From NCBI GenBank assembly GCA_958436045.1, contig CAUBIP010000002.1:3083-67082 (forward strand): a stretch of 64,000 nt of DNA, written 5' to 3'. The notes under the pieces are model-generated. The model worked only from the letters and a program-made list of their open reading frames with translations. It was not told the origin of the DNA and ran no database searches. The stretch comes from an uncultured Oscillospiraceae bacterium (GTDB lineage Bacteria > Bacillota > Clostridia > Oscillospirales > Oscillospiraceae). Shown here piece by piece: positions 36,693-44,355 of this stretch (position 1 is the stretch's first letter; each line of letters begins with the position of its first letter). The position numbers and the translations under genes were made by a program.

Positions 36693-36720
36693 ATTATAGG
36701 GCTGTGTACCCGTTTGTCTA
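36693..36720 (-). promoter_or_regulatory. Promoter of the TrpD-like gene
   Basis: Minus strand: -35 TAGACA, 16-base spacer, -10 TATAAT. Confidence 0.6.
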
Positions 36721-36742
36721 GGGTGCGCGTCGGTTTCCGGCC

Positions 36743-36771
36743 TTGTGCTTTCCCAGAAAAAATGGTATGAT
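36743..36771 (+). promoter_or_regulatory. Promoter of the ymdB operon
   Basis: -35 TTGTGC, 17-base spacer, -10 TATGAT, about 75 bases before ymdB. Confidence 0.6.
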
Positions 36772-36844
36772 AGCGGAAACGAACGAGAGAACTGCCGTTT
36801 TGCTGGTACGTACCGGCAAAGAAGCTATGCTGGGAGGAACCTAC

Positions 36845-37621
36845 ATGGAACGAAGATTGCTGGCCGTCGGCGACATCGTCGCCCCCAGCGGCTGCGCCTA
36901 TTTATGCCGTCAACTGCCCGCGCTGCAGCGCAGGTATGAAATTGATTTCACCGTCGTCAATGGGGAAAACGCCTCTATGCTGGGGCTCACGCCCCAACAG
37001 GCGGAGGACATCTTTGACGCCGGGGCCGACGTTATCACCATGGGCAACCACACCTGGGGCCGCCGGGAGCTGGTACCCTATGCCAAAAGCTGCCCGAACC
37101 TGCTCCGCCCGGCCAATTATGCACCCCAGGCCCCGGGGCACGGCTGGGGCATCTTTGAAACGGACTTTGGCGACGTCGCCGTCATCGACCTCATCGGCCG
37201 CTGTGGGATGGATTACACGCCGGAAAACCCCTTCCTGCAGGTCGAGCGCATTTTAAAGCGCATTGAGACGAAGCTGATCTTCGTTGAGCTCCACGCTGAA
37301 GCGACTTCGGAAAAGCTGGCCATGGGCCACATGCTGGCCGGGCGTGTCACCGCCGTCTGGGGGACGCATACCCATGTCCCCACGGCCGACGCCCAGCTTC
37401 TGCCCGGCGGCACCGGCTATCTCACAGACCTCGGCATGACCGGCCCGGCCCACTCCATTCTGGGCGTCAAGCCAGCGCAGTCCATCGCAAAATTCCGGGG
37501 TGACTTGGCCGGCCGCTACGAGCCCGCGCCAGGGCCCTGCAAACTGGAGGGCGCCATCTTCACCTTTGATGCAGACGCCGGCAAATGCCGCGGCGTCGAG
37601 CAGGTCGCTCTCTATGATTGA
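36845..37621 (+). CDS. ymdB: YmdB-family metallophosphoesterase
   Basis: 258 residues from ATG 36845 (GGGAGG upstream). YmdB proteins hydrolyse 2',3'-cyclic nucleotides and affect biofilm formation and sporulation in Bacillus. Metal-binding motifs are GDIVAPSG (family GDIVGKPGR is altered after the Val), NGENAS, GNHTWG, ELHAEATSEK and GTHTHVPTAD, with TDLGMTGP near the end. All metal ligands appear present. It overlaps the next gene by 8 bases and starts a four-gene operon with DNA-repair-type proteins. Confidence 0.9.
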   Translation: MERRLLAVGDIVAPSGCAYLCRQLPALQRRYEIDFTVVNGENASMLGLTPQQAEDIFDAGADVITMGNHTWGRRELVPYAKSCPNLLRPANYAPQAPGHGWGIFETDFGDVAVIDLIGRCGMDYTPENPFLQVERILKRIETKLIFVELHAEATSEKLAMGHMLAGRVTAVWGTHTHVPTADAQLLPGGTGYLTDLGMTGPAHSILGVKPAQSIAKFRGDLAGRYEPAPGPCKLEGAIFTFDADAGKCRGVEQVALYD

Positions 37622-38687
37622 GCCAATCAAGCTGCTGCACGCGGCGGACCTGCATCTGGATTCGCCCTTTGCCGGGCTGCCGCCGGAGCAGGCGGCGGCG
37701 CGCCGCCTGCAAGCCCGCCAGCTGCTGGAGCTTCTCCCCCGCCTCTGCCGCCGGGCGGGCTGCCGCCTGGTGCTGCTGGCCGGGGATCTCTTTGATACCA
37801 GCGCAGTCTATCGCGATACCGTCGACCAATTGCGCCAGGCCCTGGCCGAATGCCCGGCGCAGGTTTTTATCGCCCCGGGCAACCATGATCCCATGGGGCC
37901 GGACAGCCCTTACCGGCGCTATTCCTGGCCCAGCCAGGTGCATATTTTCACGTCATCCCAGATCGAAACGCTGGACCTGGGCGACTGCACCGTCTCCGGT
38001 GCCGCGTTTTGTGATGGGCAGCTGCCCTCCCTGGCGGGCTTTCACGCCCCGCAGGACGGGCGGCCGCATTTCATGGTCCTGCATGGCGACCCCAATGGCC
38101 CCGCTTATCGGACGGCCACCCCGGCGGATATCGCCGCCTCCGGCCTGTGCTACCTGGCCCTGGGCCATATCCACCGCCGCGCCGCCTGCCGAACGGAGAC
38201 CGGCGTCACCTACGCTTGGCCCGGCTGCTTTCTGGGCCGCGGCTTTGATGAAACCGGTCCAAAGGGCGTATACTTAGTACAGGCCGCCCCGCACCAGGTC
38301 CAGCTGCACTTTCAAATGCTGGACGCGCCCCGCTATGAAATTCTGGACGTGCCAGCAGCCCGGCTGGCCGATCTGGCAAGCCAGCTGCCCAAGGACAGCA
38401 CGCGCCATCATTACCGTATCCGCCTGACCGGCGACGGCCCGGCGACGGACCTTGCCGCGCTGCAGGCGCGGCTCGCGCCCCATTTTGCCTCCCTACAGCT
38501 GGTAGACGCGACACAGCCGCCGCTGCGCCCCGCAGATGCCGCGGAGGACTCTCTGCGGGGCCTCTTTACCAAGAAGATGCACAGCGCCATCCAGACCGCG
38601 CCGGACGCCGCACAGCGGCAGACCCTGGAGCTGGCACTGGAATTAGGGCTGAAGGCCCTGGACGGCCGTGAGGTGACGCTGCCATGA
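37614..38687 (+). CDS. yhaO: SbcD/YhaO-like metallophosphoesterase (exonuclease)
   Basis: 357 residues from ATG 37614. Calcineurin-type metallophosphoesterase with the SbcD/Mre11 pattern: HAADLHLDSPF, LLAGDLFD, APGNHDP, LHGDPNG, ALGHIHRR. A C-terminal capping region (about 255-357) follows. YhaO partners YhaN in Bacillus as an SbcCD-like nuclease pair. Here it overlaps ymdB (8 bases) and yhaN (4 bases), which supports a physical complex. The specific substrate is unknown. Confidence 0.85.
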   Translation: MIEPIKLLHAADLHLDSPFAGLPPEQAAARRLQARQLLELLPRLCRRAGCRLVLLAGDLFDTSAVYRDTVDQLRQALAECPAQVFIAPGNHDPMGPDSPYRRYSWPSQVHIFTSSQIETLDLGDCTVSGAAFCDGQLPSLAGFHAPQDGRPHFMVLHGDPNGPAYRTATPADIAASGLCYLALGHIHRRAACRTETGVTYAWPGCFLGRGFDETGPKGVYLVQAAPHQVQLHFQMLDAPRYEILDVPAARLADLASQLPKDSTRHHYRIRLTGDGPATDLAALQARLAPHFASLQLVDATQPPLRPADAAEDSLRGLFTKKMHSAIQTAPDAAQRQTLELALELGLKALDGREVTLP

Positions 38688-40531
38688 TCCTCAAGCGTCT
38701 GCAAGCCTCCTTCGGCAAGCTGGACGGCGCCGTACTGACGCTCCAGCCGGGCCTGAATCTCCTGTACGCCCCGAACGAGGGCGGAAAATCTACCTGGTGC
38801 GCCTTCCTGCTGGCCATGCTCTACGGCATCGACGCCAGCCAGCGCGACAGCAAGGCCGCCCTGGCAGACAAGCATAAATACCAGCCCTGGTCCGGCAAAC
38901 CTATGGCCGGGCGCATCGACCTTGTGTGGCAGGGCCGGGCAGTAACCATCGAACGCAGCAGCACACCGAAAGCGCCGTTCTCGGTCTTCCGCGCTTATGA
39001 TACGGACTCCGGTGTGCCCATCGACAGCCTACAGGCGGCGACCTGCGGCCAGATCCTGACAGGCCTGCCCCGGAGTGTCTTTGCCCGCAGCGTCTTTCTG
39101 GCCCAGGAGGCCCACGCGTTGACTTATGACGAGGCTCTGGAGCAGCAGCTGCAGCGCCTTGTCTCGACGGGGCCGCAGGAGGCGACGTTTGCCCAGGCAA
39201 AGCAGCAGCTGCAGCAGCTGCAACGCCGCTGCCAGCATCATAAAGCCGGCCTGATCCCTGCCTGCCAGGCGGAGCTGGCCCAGTGTGAGCAGGCCCTGGC
39301 CCAGCGCAGCGCGTTGGAGGACGCCTGTGCCCAGCAGCAAAAGCAGCTCGCCCAGCTGGACGACGCCTATCGCGACGCCGCATCCCACTGCGCTGCCCAA
39401 ACGGAAGCCGCCCGCCAGGATGCCCAGCTGCAAGCGAAGCTGGCAAATGCGCAACTGGCTGCCCTCACGCAGCAGCAGGCCGCGCTGCCGGAAGATGCGC
39501 AGCTGCGCCAATGGATGACCCAGCTTGCCGCCGCCCCGGCAGAGCCGCCGCGCCAAAAGCATCGCCGCTGGCCCTTCCTCGCTGCGGCGCTCCTGCTGGC
39601 CGTGGCCGCGGCGCTGCTGCGCCGCAGCCTGCCCGCCGCCATCGCCTGCGGCGTTCTGTCCCTGGCCAGCGCCCTGGCCGCGCTGCGGCCTGCCCGACAG
39701 ATGGCAACAGACCACCTACCAGCCGAGATCGCCGCAGCATTCCCCCAGGCAAAAACGCGCGAGGAAGCCCAGACCGCGATTTTAGACGCCCTGGCGCTGC
39801 CCCAACGCCGCGCTCAGGCCGAAGCGCAAGCCCGGCAGGCAGACGCCGCGCTGCAGCTGCTGCAGCTGCTCCCCACGCAGCCGCGCGATGACGCCATGCA
39901 GGCCCTGGACGCCCGCCGGACAAGCTGCCGCCAGCAGCTTGCCGCCGATCAGGCGCGTCTGGAAGCCTATCCGCCGCTGCTGCAACTGCAGCAGCAACGA
40001 AGCGCACTGACAAAACGGCTAGCGGCGCTCACCCAGCATTACGAAGCCCTCGGCCTGGCACTGGACGCTCTGCAGCAGGCCAGCGATACCCTGCAGGCCC
40101 GCTTCGCCCCGCCGCTGCGGCAGCTGGCCGGAACGTATCTGGCCCGGCTGACCGGCACACCACATCGGCAATTAGAGCTGGACCGGCAGCTGCAGGTCCG
40201 CCTGCAAGAGCCTGGTGACCCCGTCGCCCATTCCAGCCGCTGCTACAGCGCCGCTACCTGCGACCAGATCTGGCTCGCCCTGCGCCTGGCCATTGCCCAG
40301 CTTTTGGCCCCGCCGGAGACGCCCTGTATCCTGGACGACGCCCTGGTCTGCTTTGATGATGCCCGCATGGGCCGCGCGCTGGAGCTGCTCCGGCAGCTGG
40401 CCCAGCAGCGTCAGATCCTGCTGTTTACCTGCCAGACGCGGGAGCAGCGTTATCTCGATTCCCTTGATCCCCCGCAGGAAGGAGCCCCCTATGGCAAAGA
40501 AAAAGCTACAATCCCCGCTGCCCCCCTATGA
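38684..40531 (+). CDS. yhaN: SbcC/YhaN-like AAA ATPase with coiled coil
   Basis: 615 residues. N-terminal ATPase half with Walker A APNEGGKSTWCAF. A Gln/Ala-rich coiled coil (about 160-285) leads to two adjacent hydrophobic helices (about 295-340; WPFLAAALLLAVAAALL, AAIACGVLSLASALAAL), then a second coiled coil and a C-terminal ATPase half with ILDDALVCFDDARM (Walker B). YhaN-type proteins share this layout, in contrast to the zinc hook of true SbcC. The hydrophobic pair suggests membrane attachment of the nuclease complex. The 3' end overlaps the next gene by 41 bases. Confidence 0.82.
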   Translation: MILKRLQASFGKLDGAVLTLQPGLNLLYAPNEGGKSTWCAFLLAMLYGIDASQRDSKAALADKHKYQPWSGKPMAGRIDLVWQGRAVTIERSSTPKAPFSVFRAYDTDSGVPIDSLQAATCGQILTGLPRSVFARSVFLAQEAHALTYDEALEQQLQRLVSTGPQEATFAQAKQQLQQLQRRCQHHKAGLIPACQAELAQCEQALAQRSALEDACAQQQKQLAQLDDAYRDAASHCAAQTEAARQDAQLQAKLANAQLAALTQQQAALPEDAQLRQWMTQLAAAPAEPPRQKHRRWPFLAAALLLAVAAALLRRSLPAAIACGVLSLASALAALRPARQMATDHLPAEIAAAFPQAKTREEAQTAILDALALPQRRAQAEAQARQADAALQLLQLLPTQPRDDAMQALDARRTSCRQQLAADQARLEAYPPLLQLQQQRSALTKRLAALTQHYEALGLALDALQQASDTLQARFAPPLRQLAGTYLARLTGTPHRQLELDRQLQVRLQEPGDPVAHSSRCYSAATCDQIWLALRLAIAQLLAPPETPCILDDALVCFDDARMGRALELLRQLAQQRQILLFTCQTREQRYLDSLDPPQEGAPYGKEKATIPAAPL

Positions 40532-41351
40532 CCGCCAGAGTCTGCGGCAGCAATTTCACGAGCACAAAGGCAAATTTATCGTCTATTTCACCCTCCGGGC
40601 CATCGTCGTCGCGGCGCTGGTGCTCTCCGCCATCCGCGGGCGCTATGAAAACGTCGCCACCTGCGCGCTGACGCTGGTGCTGTTTCTGCTGCCCGCCTTC
40701 GTGGAGCGCAACTTCCGGGTCGACCTGCCGGACACGTTGGAGATCATCATCCTCTGCTTTATTTTCGCCGCAGAAATTTTGGGAGAGCTGGCCTGCTGGT
40801 ATGTCCGCTACACTGGGTGGGACACCCTGATGCACACCATCAATGGCTTTATGGCCGCTGCTGTCGGCTTCTCTCTGGTGGACCTGTTCAATCGCAACAA
40901 GCGCTTCCAGCTGGAGCTCTCGCCGCTGTTTTTGGCTCTGGTGGCGTTCTGCTTTTCCATGACCATCGGTATTCTCTGGGAATTTTTTGAATTTGCCATG
41001 GATTATTTTTTCCAGACAGACATGCAAAAGGACACCGTCCTGCACGTGATCTCCTCCGTGAAGCTGGACCCGGCCAATAGTAATACCCCCATCGTCATCC
41101 GCGATATCACCGACGCCAGCATCAATGGCCAGTCCCTCGGCCTGGGCGGCTACCTGGATATCGGCTTGTATGACACGATGAAGGACCTGTTCGTCAATTT
41201 TATCGGCGCGGTCGTGTTCTCTGTCATCGGCTTTTTCTATGTCCGCAGCCGGGGCAAGCAGAAGTTTGCCAAGCATTTTATCCCCGTCGTCGAGCAGGAT
41301 GCCGCGCCGACAGACCGCGCCCCCAACGAGGGACCGGGCGCATCAGTTTAA
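40491..41351 (+). CDS. Polytopic membrane protein, unknown function
   Basis: 286 residues from ATG 40491 (GGAAGGAG upstream, inside yhaN). About six membrane segments. A charged central motif, WDTLMHTINGFMAAAVG followed by LVDLFNR and GILWEFFEFAMDYFF, resembles the DUF2238/YjdF-type membrane proteins, though this is from memory. A hydrophilic C-terminal tail is acidic. It overlaps yhaN by 41 bases in another frame, so it is read from the same message; a membrane role linked to the YhaO/YhaN pair is inferred from this alone. Confidence 0.75.
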   Translation: MAKKKLQSPLPPYDRQSLRQQFHEHKGKFIVYFTLRAIVVAALVLSAIRGRYENVATCALTLVLFLLPAFVERNFRVDLPDTLEIIILCFIFAAEILGELACWYVRYTGWDTLMHTINGFMAAAVGFSLVDLFNRNKRFQLELSPLFLALVAFCFSMTIGILWEFFEFAMDYFFQTDMQKDTVLHVISSVKLDPANSNTPIVIRDITDASINGQSLGLGGYLDIGLYDTMKDLFVNFIGAVVFSVIGFFYVRSRGKQKFAKHFIPVVEQDAAPTDRAPNEGPGASV

Positions 41352-41372
41352 GGATTTTTAACGCGCTTTTCA

Positions 41373-41401
41373 TTGACGCGTTTGCCGTAACGTGGTAATA
41401 T
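41373..41401 (+). promoter_or_regulatory. greA promoter
   Basis: -35 TTGACG, 17-base spacer, -10 TAATAT, about 58 bases before greA. Confidence 0.7.
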
Positions 41402-41459
41402 ATTTGTAAGGACTGCCGGGCCCGTCCAAGCCCCGCGCCCAAAGGAAAGAGGCAGTTTT

Positions 41460-41966
41460 ATGCACGACGAATTGACAAAACAGGACATTCGCTTAATGCA
41501 GCAGGAGCTGGAAGACCGGATTCAAAACCAGCGGCCCGTCCTTTTAGAGGAGGTCAAGCGCTGCCGTGAATTTGGCGACCTGAGCGAGAATTTTGAATAC
41601 AAAGAAGCCAAGCGTGCCAAAAACCGCAACGAAAGCCGCATCCGCTACCTGCAAAATATGATTAAAACCGCCCATTTGATCGACGAAGCCCCCAAACAGA
41701 GCAGCGTCGTCGGGCTGTTTGACAAGGTGGTCCTCTACTTTGAAGAGGACGAGATGGAGCAGACCATCCAGGTCGTCACCACGATCCGGACCGACCCGGA
41801 CCAAGGCCTGATTAGCAAGGAATCCCCCCTGGGCAAGGCCGTCCTCGGCCGCTGCGTCGGCGACAGAGTCGAGGTCCAGGTCAGCCCTCAGTATCACTAC
41901 GCCGTTCTCATCCGCGCCATCACGCAGGCGGAGGACGACGGCTCCGCCCCGATTTTACCCTTCTGA
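41460..41966 (+). CDS. greA: Transcription elongation factor GreA family
   Basis: 168 residues. An N-terminal coiled-coil finger carries the acidic tip GDLSENFEYKEAKR that enters the RNA polymerase secondary channel and stimulates RNA cleavage in stalled complexes. A C-terminal FKBP-like domain (about 88-155; ESPLGKAVLGRCVGDRVEVQ) contacts the polymerase. Canonical SENAEY reads SENFEY. It could be a GreA paralog instead of the only copy. Preceded by its own promoter and GGAAAGAGG. Confidence 0.9.
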   Translation: MHDELTKQDIRLMQQELEDRIQNQRPVLLEEVKRCREFGDLSENFEYKEAKRAKNRNESRIRYLQNMIKTAHLIDEAPKQSSVVGLFDKVVLYFEEDEMEQTIQVVTTIRTDPDQGLISKESPLGKAVLGRCVGDRVEVQVSPQYHYAVLIRAITQAEDDGSAPILPF

Positions 41967-42013
41967 CTGCCGGCACGTCCGGCGCATCCTAGAGAGAAAG
42001 GTGGCGTATCTCC

Positions 42014-43573
42014 TTGGCGCTGCAAAAGAATTTGTTTGAGTATCTCGAACACTCAGCTGCGCAATATGGCGACAAAGTCGCCTTTGCCGACCCAAAAAAT
42101 GCCTACACCTTCCGGTCATTGCTGCACGCTGCCGAAGCCATCGGCACGTTTATCATGACCCGGACCAACGCCTTGAATCGGCCCATCGCCATTCTGGTCG
42201 AGCGCTCCTCCCTGAGCCTGGCCGGGTTTATGGGGATTTTGGCCAGCGGCAACTATTACGTCCCCATTGACCGGGATATGCCGCCCCGCCGCTTGGAGAT
42301 GATCCTGCGGCAGCTGCGCCCCGCCGCCCTGCTGGGCCCCCGGGACGCGGAGGAGGATATGGACCATTTTGCCGCCATGTGCCCGGTCTTCACCCTGGAG
42401 GAAGCCCAGCGGGCCAACCCGGTAACGATGTTCCTGACGGCCCGCCGTCAGATGGTCCTGGATATCGACCCGGCCTATGTTATCTATACCTCCGGCTCCA
42501 CCGGCGCGCCCAAGGGGATTGTGATCTCCCACCGGGCCGTCATTGATTTCACCGAGTGGATGGCCGATACGTTCCGCTTCACCGATGAAGACATTCTCGG
42601 CAACCAGGCGCCCTTCTACTTTGACCTCTCCGTCAAGGATATTTACCAGGGTCTGCGCTGCGGCTGCACTGTCCATATCTTCCCGCAGGAATACGTCCTG
42701 CTGCCGGAGCGGCTGCTTGCCTTTGCCGACGACTACGGCATCACCTCCTTTATCTGGAGCACCAGCTCGTTTAACCAGCTGGCAAACTCCGGCGCGCTGG
42801 CCAAGGCCGCACCCCGCTGGCTCAAGCGCGTCATCGTCGGCGGTGAGCCAATGCGGGCCCGGGAGCTGAATATCTGGAGGGCCGCCTTGCCGGACGTGCA
42901 GTATGTCAATCTCTACGGCCCGACGGAAGTCACTGTCGACTGCACCTATTATATCGTCAACAAGGAATTTGCCGACGATGAGATGATCCCCATCGGCCGT
43001 CCATGCCTGAACAAGCAGGTCATGCTGCTGGATGACGATCTCAACTTCGTCAAGCGCGGCCAGATCGGTGAGATCTGCGTCCGTGGTATCGGCTTGGCCA
43101 AGGGCTATTATAACGACCCGGACAAAACAGCCGCCGCCTTTATTCAAAACCCCGCCTCCGCCTATCCGGACCTCATTTACCGGACCGGCGACCTGGGCAT
43201 TATGGACAAACGGGGCGTCATGCGCTTCTGCTCCCGGAAGGACGGGCAGATCAAGCATATGGGCTACCGCATCGAGTTGGGCGAGATCGAAGCTGTCCTG
43301 TGCAGCCTGTCTGAGATCAAAAACGCCGTCTGCCTGTATCAGGACGATACGGACCAGATCATATGCATCTACGACGGGCCCATTGACGAATCCCGCATTC
43401 TCTTCCGGCTGCGGCACACCGTGCCCAATTACATGCAGCCCAACCGGTTCATCCACCTGGAGCAGATGCCCTTTAATGCCAACGGCAAAATCGACCGAGC
43501 CATGCTCAAGAGCCGCTACATCACCCAGTCCCATCTGGAAAGCACGCCGGATGCCCACCCTGCGCCGCAATAA
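42014..43573 (+). CDS. Stand-alone amino-acid adenylation enzyme (DltA-like)
   Basis: 519 residues, TTG start at 42014 with AAAGGTGG upstream and no nearby ATG. ANL-superfamily adenylate-forming enzyme: YTSGSTGAPKGIVISH (A3), FDLSVKDIYQGL, NLYGPTEVTVDCTYY (A5), YRTGDLG (A7), the hinge and lysine-bearing end GKIDRAML (A10). The sequence is closest in style to D-alanine:carrier-protein ligase DltA, but no dltB/C/D genes or carrier domains are near, so its substrate and acceptor are unknown. About 45 bases after greA, possibly co-transcribed with it. A clear terminator follows. Confidence 0.83.
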   Translation: MALQKNLFEYLEHSAAQYGDKVAFADPKNAYTFRSLLHAAEAIGTFIMTRTNALNRPIAILVERSSLSLAGFMGILASGNYYVPIDRDMPPRRLEMILRQLRPAALLGPRDAEEDMDHFAAMCPVFTLEEAQRANPVTMFLTARRQMVLDIDPAYVIYTSGSTGAPKGIVISHRAVIDFTEWMADTFRFTDEDILGNQAPFYFDLSVKDIYQGLRCGCTVHIFPQEYVLLPERLLAFADDYGITSFIWSTSSFNQLANSGALAKAAPRWLKRVIVGGEPMRARELNIWRAALPDVQYVNLYGPTEVTVDCTYYIVNKEFADDEMIPIGRPCLNKQVMLLDDDLNFVKRGQIGEICVRGIGLAKGYYNDPDKTAAAFIQNPASAYPDLIYRTGDLGIMDKRGVMRFCSRKDGQIKHMGYRIELGEIEAVLCSLSEIKNAVCLYQDDTDQIICIYDGPIDESRILFRLRHTVPNYMQPNRFIHLEQMPFNANGKIDRAMLKSRYITQSHLESTPDAHPAPQ

Positions 43574-43600
43574 TAAAGTTTCAGATTAGACATAGTAAAA

Positions 43601-43636
43601 AACACAGGCAAGTGCTTGACTTGCCTGTGTTTCTTT
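43601..43636. terminator. Bidirectional terminator, adenylation enzyme / radC
   Basis: AACACAGGCAAG / CTTGCCTGTGTT stem (12 bp) with a 7-base loop, flanked by AAAAA and TTTCTTTC. Confidence 0.85.
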
Positions 43637-43652
43637 CTTCTGTATTTCCCGC

Positions 43653-44345
43653 TCAGCGGTTCTGAAAAAAGCCACTGTCGGCCATAGAGACAAAATCGTT
43701 ATCTGCCACGATGATATGGTCCACCAGCTGGATACCCACAGCGTCCAGCGCGGTCTCTAAACGGCGGGTTGTTGCCTCGTCCTCCCGGGAGGGCAGCGCA
43801 ATGCCGCTGGTATGGTTATGGGCCAGGACGACGGACGTTGCATTGACCGCAAGCGCCGTCTCCACGATGCGCCGCACGGAGATCTCCGCCGCGTTGACGC
43901 TGCCGCGGGAGAGCATCCTGCAGTCCAGCACCTTGCACTTGGCATCCAGGCTCAGCAGATATACCTGCTCTTCCCGGGCACCGAAGAAATACGGGATCAG
44001 ATACGCGCCGCAGCGCTCGGTCGAGTTCAGGATCTTCTCCTGGCGTGTCTGGTCGATAAAATATCTTCTGCCTAGCGCCGGGATAGCATGCAGCAGGACC
44101 GCCGCATGTTCCGAGATCCCCGGCACCTGCTGCAGCTGCTCCGGCGACGCGTTGAAAACCGCCGAAAGAGAACCGAATTGTTCCAGCAGCGCATGGGCCA
44201 GCGGGTTCGTATCACGCCGGGCAATCGCATAGAACAGCAGCAATTCCAGGCAGTTGACGTCCGAGAGGCTGTCCAGCCCTGCCTCCAAAAATTGCCGCTT
44301 CAGCCGCTGACGGTGTCCCGCATGAACATTGCCTTCCTTTTCCAT
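43653..44345 (-). CDS. radC: RadC-family JAB/MPN domain protein
   Basis: 230 residues from ATG 44345, preferred over 52 further in-frame upstream residues that overlap uvrA and lack a ribosome site. An N-terminal helix-hairpin-helix region (LSAVFNASPEQLQQVPGIS) and a C-terminal JAMM metalloprotease-like domain with AHNHTSG and a following SREDEATTRRL (usual HNHPSG with Pro to Thr). Historically called a DNA repair protein, but its role is unsettled. It lies 10 bases after uvrA and is likely co-transcribed. Confidence 0.9.
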   Translation of the reverse strand: MEKEGNVHAGHRQRLKRQFLEAGLDSLSDVNCLELLLFYAIARRDTNPLAHALLEQFGSLSAVFNASPEQLQQVPGISEHAAVLLHAIPALGRRYFIDQTRQEKILNSTERCGAYLIPYFFGAREEQVYLLSLDAKCKVLDCRMLSRGSVNAAEISVRRIVETALAVNATSVVLAHNHTSGIALPSREDEATTRRLETALDAVGIQLVDHIIVADNDFVSMADSGFFQNR

Positions 44346-44355
44346 GCTCTCTCCT

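Noticed and set aside
42116..43570. A 484-codon minus-strand open frame opposite the adenylation enzyme
   Set aside because: Shadow of the real gene; no ribosome site or domain.
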